Under the pieces are notes generated by a model. The model was given only the letters and a program-made list of their open reading frames with translations. It searched no databases and had not been told where the DNA came from. Shown one piece after another: positions 16,857 through 25,765 of a stretch of DNA of 32,188 nt. Each line of letters opens with the position of its first letter. Within the stretch, counting starts at the first letter, position 1. Origin of the DNA: an uncultured Lachnospiraceae bacterium (GTDB taxonomy: Bacteria; Bacillota; Clostridia; Lachnospirales; Lachnospiraceae); the NCBI GenBank assembly GCA_947566705.1, contig CANOLA010000034.1, positions 1 through 32,188 of the forward strand, read 5' to 3'. The position numbers were made by a program, and so were the translations under genes.

Positions 16857-18216
16857 TTGACGACAACCGAATTTGAACAAATTCTTTCAAAAGGTGAAAA
16901 CCTGACTGTGGAATTTAAATCATGGATACACGCAAAAGATATGAGAGAACGCATATCATTGGCGGTGGACGAACTTGTTGCATTTGCCAATGCGAAAGGC
17001 GGAACTGTTTATATGGGTGTCGAAGATGATGGGACCGTGACAGGATGCACAGGCTATGATACCCAGAAAATAATGGAATCTATTTATGACAGAACGCGTC
17101 CGTCATTGTTTACAGATGTAGAAGTTATAAACTATAAAGGAAAAGATGTGCTGGCGGTTAATGTTGAAAGAGATGGAACCACATATGCAATTTCAGATGG
17201 AAGATGTTTAAAAAGACTGGGCAAGAATTCTAAACCCTATTATCCGGATGAAATGAGCAATAAGTATACAGCTCTTCAGAATCCTGATTTTTCAGGGCAG
17301 ATTTTGGCGGATAGCACCATTGAAGATGTAAATGCATTGGAAATTTATAATCTAAAAGAAAAACTGAAAATTCGTGATCCGAACGCTTCTCTTCCAGAGC
17401 TGGAAGATATGTCTTTTTTAAGGGATTTAGGTTTTATAAAAGAGGATGGAATGATTGACAGACTGACTATTGCAGGACTGCTTTTTGTGGGAAAAGAGAC
17501 TTCCATCAACCGGTTGCTGCCCCAGGCAGAAGTCATATATCTTCACTATTCAGCAGATAATCTGGAAGAGTATGACTCCAGATTAGACTTAAAGCAGCCA
17601 ATCATATCTGTAATTGACCGCCTGACAGAGAAGATACAAAACAGTAATAAAATTGTAAATGTGCAGGTAGGACTGTTCCGGTTGGAGGTTGAAGATTTTT
17701 CAGAGAAAGTGTTTCAGGAGGCGCTTTTAAATGCATTATCACATAGAGATTATATGAATACCGGTGCAGTGTATGTAAAGCATTACCCGGACAGAATTGT
17801 GATTGAAAGTCCCGGTGCTTTTCCAGAGGGGGTTACCGAAAAGAATATAATAACGCACCCATCTACGCCAAGAAATAAATTAATTGCAGAGACACTGCAG
17901 CGATTAAAATATGTGCAAAGGACAGGACAAGGGGTTGATATTATTTTTAGAGAAGCTGACAGCTAAAGTATATGATGCAATTAAATCGGATGTAGAGTAT
18001 GTTCAGGATACAGTAATTCGGTATGTAAAAGCGAAAAGCCTGATAGAGGAATATTTGCAGTCTGCTGAATTTATTACAAATGAAAAGATTCGGGAACTGT
18101 GTGGATTTACAAGACAGCAGGCACGGGACACCCTGGATAAAATGCAGTCTGAGGGAATTCTGCGGCTGGAAGGAAAAGGACGTGCGGCGAGATATTATTG
18201 TAACAAATGCGTTTAA
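16857..18216 (+). pseudogene. AlbA_2-domain ATP-binding protein, frameshifted and shortened
   Basis: The start is TTG at 16857, after a GGGGG ribosome binding site. The frame begins with an AlbA_2 domain (GENLTVEFKSW, then AVDELVAFANAKGGTVYMGV) and continues into the GHKL-like part: ALLNALSHRDYMNTGAV as N box, VIESPGAFPEG, and RTGQGVDIIFRE. It stops at 17966, just after this motif, where family members normally continue for another 90 or so residues. From about 17955 another frame encodes a winged helix (NEKIRELCGFTRQQARDTL) to 18216. A deletion or frameshift at the junction has split the gene. It is unrelated in detail to the copies at 2-763 and 6523-7823, though of the same superfamily. Confidence 0.75.
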
Positions 18217-18289
18217 ATGCGTTTAAATGCGTTTAAATGCGTTTTAAATGCGTTTATTAATATGGAAAACGCATTTAAACGCATTTTTT
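18205..18289 (+). repeat. 10-bp tandem repeat with inverted copies, forming a terminator
   Basis: Five copies of AAATGCGTTT (18205-18244 and, after one extra T, 18246-18255) are followed, after 11 bp, by two inverted copies AAACGCATTT (18267-18286) and a T run. A 20-bp stem can form in several registers, with the last direct copies or earlier ones. The stop codon of the preceding frame (18214-18216) lies inside the first copies. It sits between converging genes and should act as a rho-independent terminator on the plus strand. Confidence 0.8.
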
Positions 18290-18329
18290 AAAAATATGAA
18301 TATAAGATTCCCAATGCAGCCTGTCCTTC

Positions 18330-19208
18330 TTACCTCCCCCGAATCTCCCCCATCAGCGCATTCAGCACCCTCTTCTTATCCGCACTCCACATCGGTGCAA
18401 CCAGCGTCCGTTTGTCCCCGTCCCCGGTCATGCGGTGAATCACCATGTTTTTTGGCAACAGCTCCAGGCAGTCTGCCACCAGCCGTACATATTCATCCAG
18501 CTCCAGTGTCCTAAATTTCCCGGCAAGGTATTCCTTTTCCAGGTCCGTGCCGTGAATGACATGCAAAAGCTGCAGCTTGATGCCGTCCGCGCCGCCTGCG
18601 CCGACATAGGAAACGGTCTGTTTCATTTCTTCCTCTGTTTCACCCGGAAGTCCGAGAATAATATGCGTGATTACAGTAAGCCTTGCGTTTTTCAGTCTCC
18701 TTACGGCATCATCATATACCACAAGCGGATACCCCCTGCGGATGTATTCGGCGGATTTTTCATGGATGGTCTGCAGTCCGAGCTCCACCCAGACCGGCTT
18801 TATCCGGTTCAGTTCCGCAAGCAGGTCTATGACATCATGCGGCAGGCAGTCCGGACGTGTGGCAATGGAAATTGCCACAACATCCGGCTGCATAAGTGCT
18901 TCCTCATACACGTTACGCAGCTTTTCCACAGGTGCATAGGTATTCGTAAATGCTTGAAAATACGCAATGTATTTGCCGCTTTTGATTTTTTTTTCCAGGC
19001 GTTTCTTTCCCCGTGCAATCTGTTCGGTGACAGACAGATTCCTGCATTCCGCAAAATCCCCGGAACCTGCGCCGGAGCAGAAAATACAGCCTCCTGTGCC
19101 AAGCGTTCCGTCGCGGTTCGGGCATGTAAATCCTGCATCCAGTGCGAGTTTATAAACTTTTTCCCCAAAGGTATCTTTCAGATACTGGTTCAGTGAATAG
19201 TATTCCAT
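18330..19208 (-). CDS. TIGR01212 family radical SAM protein (YhcC-like)
   Basis: A 292-residue protein starting MEYYSLNQYLKDTFGEK, the usual beginning of this family; a TTG five codons upstream is less likely. The [4Fe-4S] cluster motif is C29-x11-C41-x2-C44 in TCPNRDGTLGTGGCIFC. Radical SAM landmarks follow: YFQAFTNTYA, ISIATRPDC, WVELGLQTIHE and ITHIILGLPGET. The reaction is unknown; some relatives are linked to sulfur insertion or tRNA modification only loosely. The ATG lies 4 nt after the stop of the BlaR1-like gene and has no good ribosome binding site, so it is probably translated by coupling. Confidence 0.92.
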   Translation of the reverse strand: MEYYSLNQYLKDTFGEKVYKLALDAGFTCPNRDGTLGTGGCIFCSGAGSGDFAECRNLSVTEQIARGKKRLEKKIKSGKYIAYFQAFTNTYAPVEKLRNVYEEALMQPDVVAISIATRPDCLPHDVIDLLAELNRIKPVWVELGLQTIHEKSAEYIRRGYPLVVYDDAVRRLKNARLTVITHIILGLPGETEEEMKQTVSYVGAGGADGIKLQLLHVIHGTDLEKEYLAGKFRTLELDEYVRLVADCLELLPKNMVIHRMTGDGDKRTLVAPMWSADKKRVLNALMGEIRGR

Positions 19209-19212
19209 GCTA

Positions 19213-21150
19213 TTAACCGGCAAAGCTTAAGCCGTCAAATAAGTCAACGGAAGGAATTTCCTGCTGCACCCACGCGCCGTTTTGTTCTGCCAGCACAATG
19301 ATTGTATAAGGATCTCCTTCTTTCATGGAAAAGCAGGCATTCTGCTCTTTACCGCTGTCATCTTTGTAAGAAAAATAAATCGTAATGGTGTCGCTGCCTT
19401 TTTCTTTTTTAAAACTCCGTATGGCAACCTCTGTTCCTTTTGGAATGGCTGCAACGGCAGAACTCAGAGGGTCGGCAAAATATGTATGAAAATCTTCTTT
19501 TGCTGTCACCGGATAATCACTGCCGTAACGCTCATGGTATGCCATGAATTCACCTTCCGTCAGCTCCTGCATTTCAAGCTTTTCCCCGGTAAGTTCCCAT
19601 GTTCCCATTGTCCAGTCAGTCTGGATAATATCGCATCGTGTAACCGCGTTTACGGTTCCATCCCCCGGAATCGTAGTGGAAGAATCATCAGGGGATGCGC
19701 TGAAACCGCCAAGCAGTATGAGGTTATCACCGGTATAACGGAGCACATAGGTATATGGATCATCACTTGGACCATAATCGAAAAAGGCAATTTCCACAAA
19801 AGAATCTGAGGTATCCAGATCCAGAAAATAATAGTGCTCAGTTTTCGGATCTGTAGTAAAAAAGGAAAGCTCATCGCGCATATAGGCACTGTCGAAGGTC
19901 TTTCCGGAAACTGTAAGCTCCGGTATGGGATCATATCCGTCGTCATGCGCTAAGTCCGCCGACACGGTTTCAGCCGCACCATCCCCGTTTAAGTCAATTT
20001 CACTTGTTGCGCCAAAGGATACTTTTGTTAAAATGTCCACAGAATCTTCTTTCACAGACTGTGAACCATTTTCTGATGGTGTGTTTTTTTCTGTTTCCAT
20101 GGTTCCCTGTGCACCGGTCTGCGACTGTGTTTCCGTAGCAGAGGACGGCACCGTCAGCAGCCCGAATGCAAGGACTGCACTAATTATGATGCACAGCGGG
20201 ATAATATATACCGCCGGTTTTTTGTAATTCAGTACATGTTTAATTCTCATTTTTACACCTGCCTTTCCAAATGCAATGGGGGCTGACAATGTCCTGCAGT
20301 TTGTGCTTACATTAAGCAGTGCGCCTGCATAGCATGTTTTTTCGTGGGAATCCATTTCCCGTATGACCTGCTCGTCGCAGGACAGCTCGATGTCGCGCCC
20401 CAGAAGGATATATGCCATCCAGACCAGTGGATGAAACCAGTATACGGACGTTACAATATACCACAAAAATTTTATAATATGATCCCTGTTTTTTAGGTGC
20501 GTGTATTCATGCGCAAGGACATATCCAAGAGTTTCCTTGTCCATATAGAAGGGAACATAAATCCCCGGGCGTATGAACCCAAAGAGAAACGGAGTTGAAA
20601 TCCAGTCGCTCTGCCAGATGTTTTCCATATAAGGCAAATCATCCGCAGGTTTGTCCGGCGCAATATTCTTAAGCCGGACAGCGTCACGAAGCTTAAGCCG
20701 GAGACGGATGTAACCTGCTGCGCCCCACGCAAGCATCAGACACATTCCAAGCAGCCATACCCGGCCTGCAGTCTGCAGTTTCCGTGCCGGGTGGTCTGTA
20801 AGGACTGCCGGTTTTTCTGTATTACCGGCAGGAATCCGGTCAGGAACAGGATTGCCATCTGTTTTTGGACTGGCGGCTGTCATCAAATGTTTCACAGACA
20901 TGCCTGCCGGGAGTTTCCCTGCTGCGGAGACTGCCGGCCCATGGACTGTCCGGGTGATTTCCGTAAAGTCGTAAAAGCTGAACGGACTCTCCAGATTTAC
21001 AGGAACCAGCAGGCGCAGTCCCAGAACCAGCCACAGAATGACAAAAATACGGTGCGGCACTTTCAGCTTATGCAGCAGTGCAGCCGCCAGAATAAAGACT
21101 CCCGCAGGAATGCTCATGTCAAGCAGCGCAGAAAATACAGTTTCTGTCAT
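19213..21150 (-). CDS. BlaR1-like M56 family metallopeptidase sensor
   Basis: A 645-residue membrane protein. Membrane segments lie near residues 13-28, 34-50, 130-148 and 318-336. The zinc protease centre is HEYTH at 214-218, with LSCDE near 257-260 as the third ligand region. The extracellular part (340-645) is not a penicillin-binding domain: there is no SxxK/SxN/KTG set. It has an Asp-rich DLNGDGAAETV motif like FG-GAP or EF-hand-type repeats and a C-terminal beta-rich domain. On sensing its signal it should cleave the BlaI-like repressor. It overlaps the repressor gene as ATGA. Confidence 0.88.
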   Translation of the reverse strand: MTETVFSALLDMSIPAGVFILAAALLHKLKVPHRIFVILWLVLGLRLLVPVNLESPFSFYDFTEITRTVHGPAVSAAGKLPAGMSVKHLMTAASPKTDGNPVPDRIPAGNTEKPAVLTDHPARKLQTAGRVWLLGMCLMLAWGAAGYIRLRLKLRDAVRLKNIAPDKPADDLPYMENIWQSDWISTPFLFGFIRPGIYVPFYMDKETLGYVLAHEYTHLKNRDHIIKFLWYIVTSVYWFHPLVWMAYILLGRDIELSCDEQVIREMDSHEKTCYAGALLNVSTNCRTLSAPIAFGKAGVKMRIKHVLNYKKPAVYIIPLCIIISAVLAFGLLTVPSSATETQSQTGAQGTMETEKNTPSENGSQSVKEDSVDILTKVSFGATSEIDLNGDGAAETVSADLAHDDGYDPIPELTVSGKTFDSAYMRDELSFFTTDPKTEHYYFLDLDTSDSFVEIAFFDYGPSDDPYTYVLRYTGDNLILLGGFSASPDDSSTTIPGDGTVNAVTRCDIIQTDWTMGTWELTGEKLEMQELTEGEFMAYHERYGSDYPVTAKEDFHTYFADPLSSAVAAIPKGTEVAIRSFKKEKGSDTITIYFSYKDDSGKEQNACFSMKEGDPYTIIVLAEQNGAWVQQEIPSVDLFDGLSFAG

Positions 21151-21524
21151 GGCTGTTCACCTCCCCTGTCATACGCATCCAGCATCTGCCGGATTTGCGC
21201 AATATCCTCCCGGCTTAAATTTTCCTTTCTCGTAAAGGCAGCCACGAACTGCGGAATGGAGCCGCCAAAGGTACGTTCCACCAGTTCGTCAATTTCCGCT
21301 TCCTGCACCTCGTCTTTTGAGACCAGCGAGGTTACCGTGGCGTTTTCATTTCGGACCACCCCGCGTTCGGACAGCCGTCTTATGACGGTATAGGTGGTTG
21401 CCTTGCTCCATTCCAGGGTTTCACGGCAGAGCTTTACCAGCTGTGTGCTGCCAGCCGGCTCATGTTCCCATAAAATCTGCAGAAAGTGGTATTCGCTTTC
21501 AAAAATTTTTGGTGTATTGCCCAT
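21147..21524 (-). CDS. BlaI/MecI/CopY family transcriptional repressor
   Basis: A 125-residue winged-helix protein. The family pattern is seen as ESEYHFLQILWEHEPAG, then WSKATTYTVIRRLSERGVV for the recognition helix and wing, and a C-terminal dimerisation helix (EAEIDELVERTFGGSI). GGGAGGAG lies 8 nt before the ATG. It overlaps the BlaR1-like gene by 4 bp. Two palindromes in its own promoter show autoregulation. The sensed signal is unknown; no beta-lactamase gene is near. Confidence 0.93.
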   Translation of the reverse strand: MGNTPKIFESEYHFLQILWEHEPAGSTQLVKLCRETLEWSKATTYTVIRRLSERGVVRNENATVTSLVSKDEVQEAEIDELVERTFGGSIPQFVAAFTRKENLSREDIAQIRQMLDAYDRGGEQP

Positions 21525-21560
21525 ATGTTTATCTCCTCCCGAACATTAGCATACAACATG

Positions 21561-21616
21561 AGGTTTAATGCATTAGACCTTGTTTGGAGTTTAACACGTT
21601 AAACCTGATTTGTCAA
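21561..21616 (-). promoter_or_regulatory. blaI-like promoter with two palindromic operators
   Basis: On the minus strand TTGACA (21616-21611) and TAAACT (21593-21588) are 17 bp apart. Operator 1, GTTTAACACGTTAAAC (21589-21604, perfect), overlaps the spacer and -10. Operator 2, AGGTTTAATGCATTAGACCT (21561-21580, one mismatch pair), lies just downstream near +1. This is the expected layout for repression by the BlaI-like protein. Confidence 0.8.
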
Positions 21617-21650
21617 CAGATAATAATTTTGCAAATAGAAGATTGTCCCT

Positions 21651-21679
21651 TTGTCTAAATTGTGGTAAAATAATAATAT
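21651..21679 (+). promoter_or_regulatory. Possible promoter of the lipoprotein-signalling run
   Basis: TTGTCT (21651-21656), 17 bp, then TAATAT (21674-21679), diverging from the blaI-like promoter about 35 bp away. Confidence 0.45.
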
Positions 21680-21738
21680 ATGTATTACAATTTTGTATGA
21701 ATTGTACGGAGTGGAGTTCTGAGTACGGAGGAAACTGC

Positions 21739-22971
21739 ATGAAAAATAACAGAAAATTACGAATTACGATCCTGCTCCTTATAGTAATGACGGTATCCGT
21801 TTTCAATACGGGATGCGGGAAAAAAGAACAGATACAGCTGACACTCTGGGCATCATCGGATGACCGTGAGATTGTACAGCAGGCAGTGGACGAATTTATG
21901 GAGCTGCACAAAAAAGAAGCGGATTTTGACATTACAGTTCATGAGGAAAACCTGGAAAACCTGAAACAGACCGTATTGGCGGACCTGGATTCGGCAGCGG
22001 ATATTTACAACTTTGCCAGCGACCAGTTTACAGATCTGTATGCTGCCGGGGCACTGCAGGAAATTACACTTGACAAAGAAGAAGTGATGAATAACTGCGG
22101 CGGCGAGGATGCCCCGGTTGTCGAGGCAGTAATGGAAGACGGGAGGCTTTTTGCGTATCCGTCCTCTTCCAGTAACGGATATTTCATGTATTATAACCGT
22201 GCATATTTTTCCGATGAGGATGTAAAGACGCTCGACGGGATGCTGTCTGTTGCGGCTGCAAACGGAAAATATGTAAGCATGGACTGGTCCAGCGGCTGGT
22301 ATCTGTATTCGTTTTTTTCCGGAGCGGGCATGGATGTGACGATTTCGGAAGACGGAACACATAATGAATGTAACTTTAATTCTGTGGACGGGAAGTATAC
22401 AGGAAAGCAGGTGGCTGAAGCAATGCTGGATATTGCTGCAAATCCCGCATTCAAAAATGTTGTTGCAGACAATATCAAGGAAGAAATCCTGCAGGGCGAA
22501 ATCGTTGCCGCGGTAAACGGCACATGGAATGCAACCATGTTTGCGGAAGTGCGGGGGGATGACTGTGCAGCGGTAAAGCTGCCAACCTATACGCTTGCCG
22601 GGGACCAGGTGCAGATGGGCAGTTTTGCCGGCTATAAATATTTTGGGGTAAACTCCCACAGCAGGCATCCCGAATGGGCGATGAAGCTGACAGAATATCT
22701 GACAGATTATGACAACCAGCTGATCCGCTATGAAAAGGTCGGGGATGCACCGGCAAATGTGGAGGCGGCGGCATCCGCCCAGGTGAAGAAGTCAGCTGCA
22801 ATTGTGGCGCTTGGGGAACAGAATAAATATGCCAAGGTCCAGAATGTGCTGGATACCTACTGGGAGCCGATGTCTGTTTTTGGGACGTATGTGGCGTCCG
22901 GAAACCAGGATGACAGAGATCTCCAGGAGCTTCTGGATGAAACGGTGGAAAAGATAGAAAAGGTTCAGTAA
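21739..22971 (+). CDS. Extracellular solute-binding lipoprotein (family 1, sugar-type)
   Basis: A 410-residue lipoprotein. The ATG at 21739 follows GGAGGA and begins a signal peptide (KNNRKLRITILLLIVMTVS) ending in NTGC, so Cys26 is the lipidated residue. The mature part starts QIQLTLWASSDDREIV, as in bacterial family 1 solute-binding proteins for oligosaccharides, and contains YYNRAYF and FAGYKYFGV as expected for ligand-domain contacts. No permease or ATPase gene is adjacent. It is followed after 44 bp by a membrane HD-GYP gene, so it may work as a signal-binding partner rather than as a transporter component; that is inference. Confidence 0.85.
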   Translation: MKNNRKLRITILLLIVMTVSVFNTGCGKKEQIQLTLWASSDDREIVQQAVDEFMELHKKEADFDITVHEENLENLKQTVLADLDSAADIYNFASDQFTDLYAAGALQEITLDKEEVMNNCGGEDAPVVEAVMEDGRLFAYPSSSSNGYFMYYNRAYFSDEDVKTLDGMLSVAAANGKYVSMDWSSGWYLYSFFSGAGMDVTISEDGTHNECNFNSVDGKYTGKQVAEAMLDIAANPAFKNVVADNIKEEILQGEIVAAVNGTWNATMFAEVRGDDCAAVKLPTYTLAGDQVQMGSFAGYKYFGVNSHSRHPEWAMKLTEYLTDYDNQLIRYEKVGDAPANVEAAASAQVKKSAAIVALGEQNKYAKVQNVLDTYWEPMSVFGTYVASGNQDDRDLQELLDETVEKIEKVQ

Positions 22972-23015
22972 AATATAATCCATAGATGTTTTTGGGAAGG
23001 AGGTGGAGTATATTT

Positions 23016-24332
23016 ATGAAAGGGAAAATAAAAAGACTGCTGATAGTTATGCTGGTTATCTGTGTGATTAACATTGCGTTTGTTGCATGCTTTTTATGGA
23101 ATCTTTACCAGACGCGCAGAAACTATGAAAAGATTCTGAACCAGTATATTGTCAGTGAAGAGGATGTGCTTCGTCTGAGTGAATCCATTTACAGAATTCA
23201 GGCGCTGACATTATCCCAGCTGCTTTCAACCGATGATGAAATCATTGAATCCATGGCGGGTGACATTGAGGAACTGGACAGTGATATACGTGATACATTT
23301 TCCTATCATTCAGAAAATCTCATTGATGATGACGAAAAGGACCTTTTTCATGAGGTATATTCAGACTATATCAGATATATGTCACAGCAGGGTATGCTTT
23401 CAGAAATCAATCTGAAGTCATCCCGCGAAACAGCAAACTATTATGTAAATACCGTAATGAAACAGCAGCTGTCAGACATAAACGGGGATTTAAAGGAAAT
23501 CAGTGAATATGCCCAGGAAAAAATAGCCGTAATCCGGGATAACCTGGACAGGTCGAACCATATAACAAATGTGGCGGTGGTGTTTGCCGCGATATTTTCG
23601 GTTGCAATCATTACAGGGCTTCTGGTACTGTTTACTAAATTTTCAGATAATATCATCATTAGCTATAATGCAGAGCAGAAACAGCATGAGGATGACATTA
23701 TCCGGATGCAGCATAAGACAATTGAAGGCATGGCAGAGCTGGTAGAGAGCCGTGACGGGGAGACGGGAGAGCACGTCAGGCGTACTGCATACTATGTGGA
23801 AAAGATTGCGGAGCAGCTCGTCCGGATGGGAATCTATACGGACGTTCTTACGCCGGAATATATTGAATACCTGAAGAGATATGCGCCGCTTCACGACGTG
23901 GGTAAAATTGTTGTATCGGATACCATACTGTTAAAACCGGCAAGACTTACCAAGGATGAATTTGAGCGGATGAAGGTGCATACAGTGGAGGGCGGCAGGA
24001 TAGTTGAGCAGATTTTGTCGGATATTGAAACGCCTGAGCGGGTAAAAATTGCGCAGGATATTGCGACATACCATCATGAAAAGTGGGATGGAAGCGGTTA
24101 TCCGTTCGGACTGTCCGGTGAGGACATTCCGTTATGTGCCCGGATTATGAGTGTGGCTGATGTATTTGATGCGCTGACTTCCGTGCGCTGTTACAAGGAG
24201 GCTTATTCCCTGCAGAGTGCATATGATATCATTGAGTCGGAGTCTGGGAAGCAGTTTGATCCGAATATTGTTAAGGCATTTTTTGAACTGAAGCCTGGCA
24301 TTAGTGACTATCTGCAGCAAAGGAGTGCATAG
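23016..24332 (+). CDS. Membrane HD-GYP domain phosphodiesterase
   Basis: A 438-residue protein. The ATG at 23016 follows GGAAGGAGGTGGAG. A membrane segment spans about residues 7-26, then an extracellular four-helix-bundle-like sensor domain (30-180), and a second segment about 187-210. The HD-GYP domain fills 235-430: the metal pair HD at 293-294 in HDVGK, and HHEKWDGSGYP with GYP at 361-363. This domain hydrolyses c-di-GMP to pGpG/GMP. All catalytic residues are there. It belongs to the run starting with the solute-binding lipoprotein. Confidence 0.93.
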   Translation: MKGKIKRLLIVMLVICVINIAFVACFLWNLYQTRRNYEKILNQYIVSEEDVLRLSESIYRIQALTLSQLLSTDDEIIESMAGDIEELDSDIRDTFSYHSENLIDDDEKDLFHEVYSDYIRYMSQQGMLSEINLKSSRETANYYVNTVMKQQLSDINGDLKEISEYAQEKIAVIRDNLDRSNHITNVAVVFAAIFSVAIITGLLVLFTKFSDNIIISYNAEQKQHEDDIIRMQHKTIEGMAELVESRDGETGEHVRRTAYYVEKIAEQLVRMGIYTDVLTPEYIEYLKRYAPLHDVGKIVVSDTILLKPARLTKDEFERMKVHTVEGGRIVEQILSDIETPERVKIAQDIATYHHEKWDGSGYPFGLSGEDIPLCARIMSVADVFDALTSVRCYKEAYSLQSAYDIIESESGKQFDPNIVKAFFELKPGISDYLQQRSA

Positions 24333-24367
24333 CACGGGAAATTACAGGGCTGGGAGGAAATTTTTAA

Positions 24368-24952
24368 ATGAAACTATATCTGATTCGCCATGGGGAAACA
24401 GACTGGAACCAGGTGCACCGTTTTCAGGGAAGGGAAGACATTCCGCTGAATGCTGACGGAATAAAACAGGCGAAGCTGACAGGAAACGCGCTTAAAAATC
24501 TGGGGATTGAAGCGGTTTATACGAGTCCGCTCCAGCGTGCCCTGCGGACAGCGCAGGAGATTGCAGTGCAGACCGGACTGCAGGCGGAAGACGTTTATCC
24601 CATGAAAGAACTGATTGAAAGGGACCTGGGACCTTATTCCGGACAGATGGTAAAAGACAAACAGGAATACTTTGCAGTGGCAGCCGGTGCAGGCGTATCA
24701 GGAATGGAGCCGTTTGACAATGTTCTTGTGCGGATGCAGCAGGCGCTTGTGCTGATGGAACGTGCCGGCTTTACGGTCGTTGCAGCAGTCTCCCATGGGG
24801 CGGCAATTAATGTCCTTCTGGCGGGGCTGTCTGATCATGAGGTGGGTACCGGAAAAACAAAGCTGCATAATGGCGGAATCAGTCTGATTGAAGGAACAAA
24901 AGCAGAAGGTTTCAGGCTTGTGCGCATAAATGTCAGGCCGGAGGAGTTCTGA
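24368..24952 (+). CDS. Histidine phosphatase family protein
   Basis: A 194-residue phosphoglycerate mutase-like enzyme. The catalytic RHGET is at residues 7-11 (H8) and the second His is at 143 in VSHGAAINVLL. A general-acid Glu lies in LIERDLG. These enzymes dephosphorylate small phosphate esters, such as sugar phosphates or cobalamin-precursor phosphates; the substrate is open. AGGAAA precedes the ATG. It lies 35 bp after the HD-GYP gene in the same direction. Confidence 0.9.
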   Translation: MKLYLIRHGETDWNQVHRFQGREDIPLNADGIKQAKLTGNALKNLGIEAVYTSPLQRALRTAQEIAVQTGLQAEDVYPMKELIERDLGPYSGQMVKDKQEYFAVAAGAGVSGMEPFDNVLVRMQQALVLMERAGFTVVAAVSHGAAINVLLAGLSDHEVGTGKTKLHNGGISLIEGTKAEGFRLVRINVRPEEF

Positions 24953-25003
24953 CTGCGGAGTGGTTAAAGACCAGTACATATCCAGAAGGGAAAGGCCGAA
25001 CGA

Positions 25004-25765
25004 ATGAAAATTGTGGTCTGTGATGACAGCAAGGAAGATCTGAAAGAGATAGACGGACTGCTGATAAAATATAAAACCGAACATGCAGATGCAGAGTTTG
25101 AAGTGGAATGTTTTACAGATTCAGACCTGCTCTACCGCAGGATTCTGGATGGAAAACCGGGAGACGTTTATATACTGGACATGATTATGTCTGAAAAAAC
25201 CGGAATAGACATTGGAAGCCTGATACGGAGTACAGATGAAAAAAGTGTTATCATATACATTACAGCCTCTGATGATTTTGCACTGGAGGCGTATGGCGTG
25301 CATGCTGTGAGATATCTGTTGAAGCCGGTCAAAAAAGAGCAGTTTTATGAGGCGGTTGATTTTGCGTTTAACAGTATCCCAAAGAAAAAGCCGGAAAATT
25401 CATATCAGGTAAAAACAAAGGAGGGACAGGTTGCTGTCCCGTTTTCACAGATTGAATACATCGAAAATTATTCCAGAGTGATAAATGTCTGTATGACAGA
25501 CGGAAAAAATATAAAAAGCATCTATATAAGAAAATCATTTAATGAAGAAACAAAGCCGGTTCTGGAGGATAACAGGTTTATTCAGGTACACAAATCGTTT
25601 ATTATCAATATGGAATATGTGGACAGGCTGGCACAGGGCAGTATTACTATGGAAAGTGGGAAAAACATTCCGGTCAGCAGGGCAAGAACCGCGGAGGTGA
25701 AAAAAGAGTATCTTATGTTTGTCTCCAGGCGGTACGGCCAGGGAGGCGGGAAAAATGGACTATAG
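25004..25765 (+). CDS. LytTR family response regulator
   Basis: A 253-residue AgrA-type regulator. The receiver domain (1-120) has the acidic pair at 7-8, the phospho-acceptor D59 in YILDMIMSE and the conserved Lys in YLLKPVKKE. A LytTR DNA-binding domain follows (135-245): FSQIEYIENYSR, then VHKSFIINMEYVDRL. It would bind short direct repeats upstream of its targets. It overlaps the kinase gene by 11 bp. GAAAGG precedes the ATG. Confidence 0.93.
   Translation: MKIVVCDDSKEDLKEIDGLLIKYKTEHADAEFEVECFTDSDLLYRRILDGKPGDVYILDMIMSEKTGIDIGSLIRSTDEKSVIIYITASDDFALEAYGVHAVRYLLKPVKKEQFYEAVDFAFNSIPKKKPENSYQVKTKEGQVAVPFSQIEYIENYSRVINVCMTDGKNIKSIYIRKSFNEETKPVLEDNRFIQVHKSFIINMEYVDRLAQGSITMESGKNIPVSRARTAEVKKEYLMFVSRRYGQGGGKNGL

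Noticed and set aside
18205-18289. CRISPR-like array
   Set aside because: The 10-bp units have no spacers and no cas genes are near; it is a simple tandem repeat with inverted copies.
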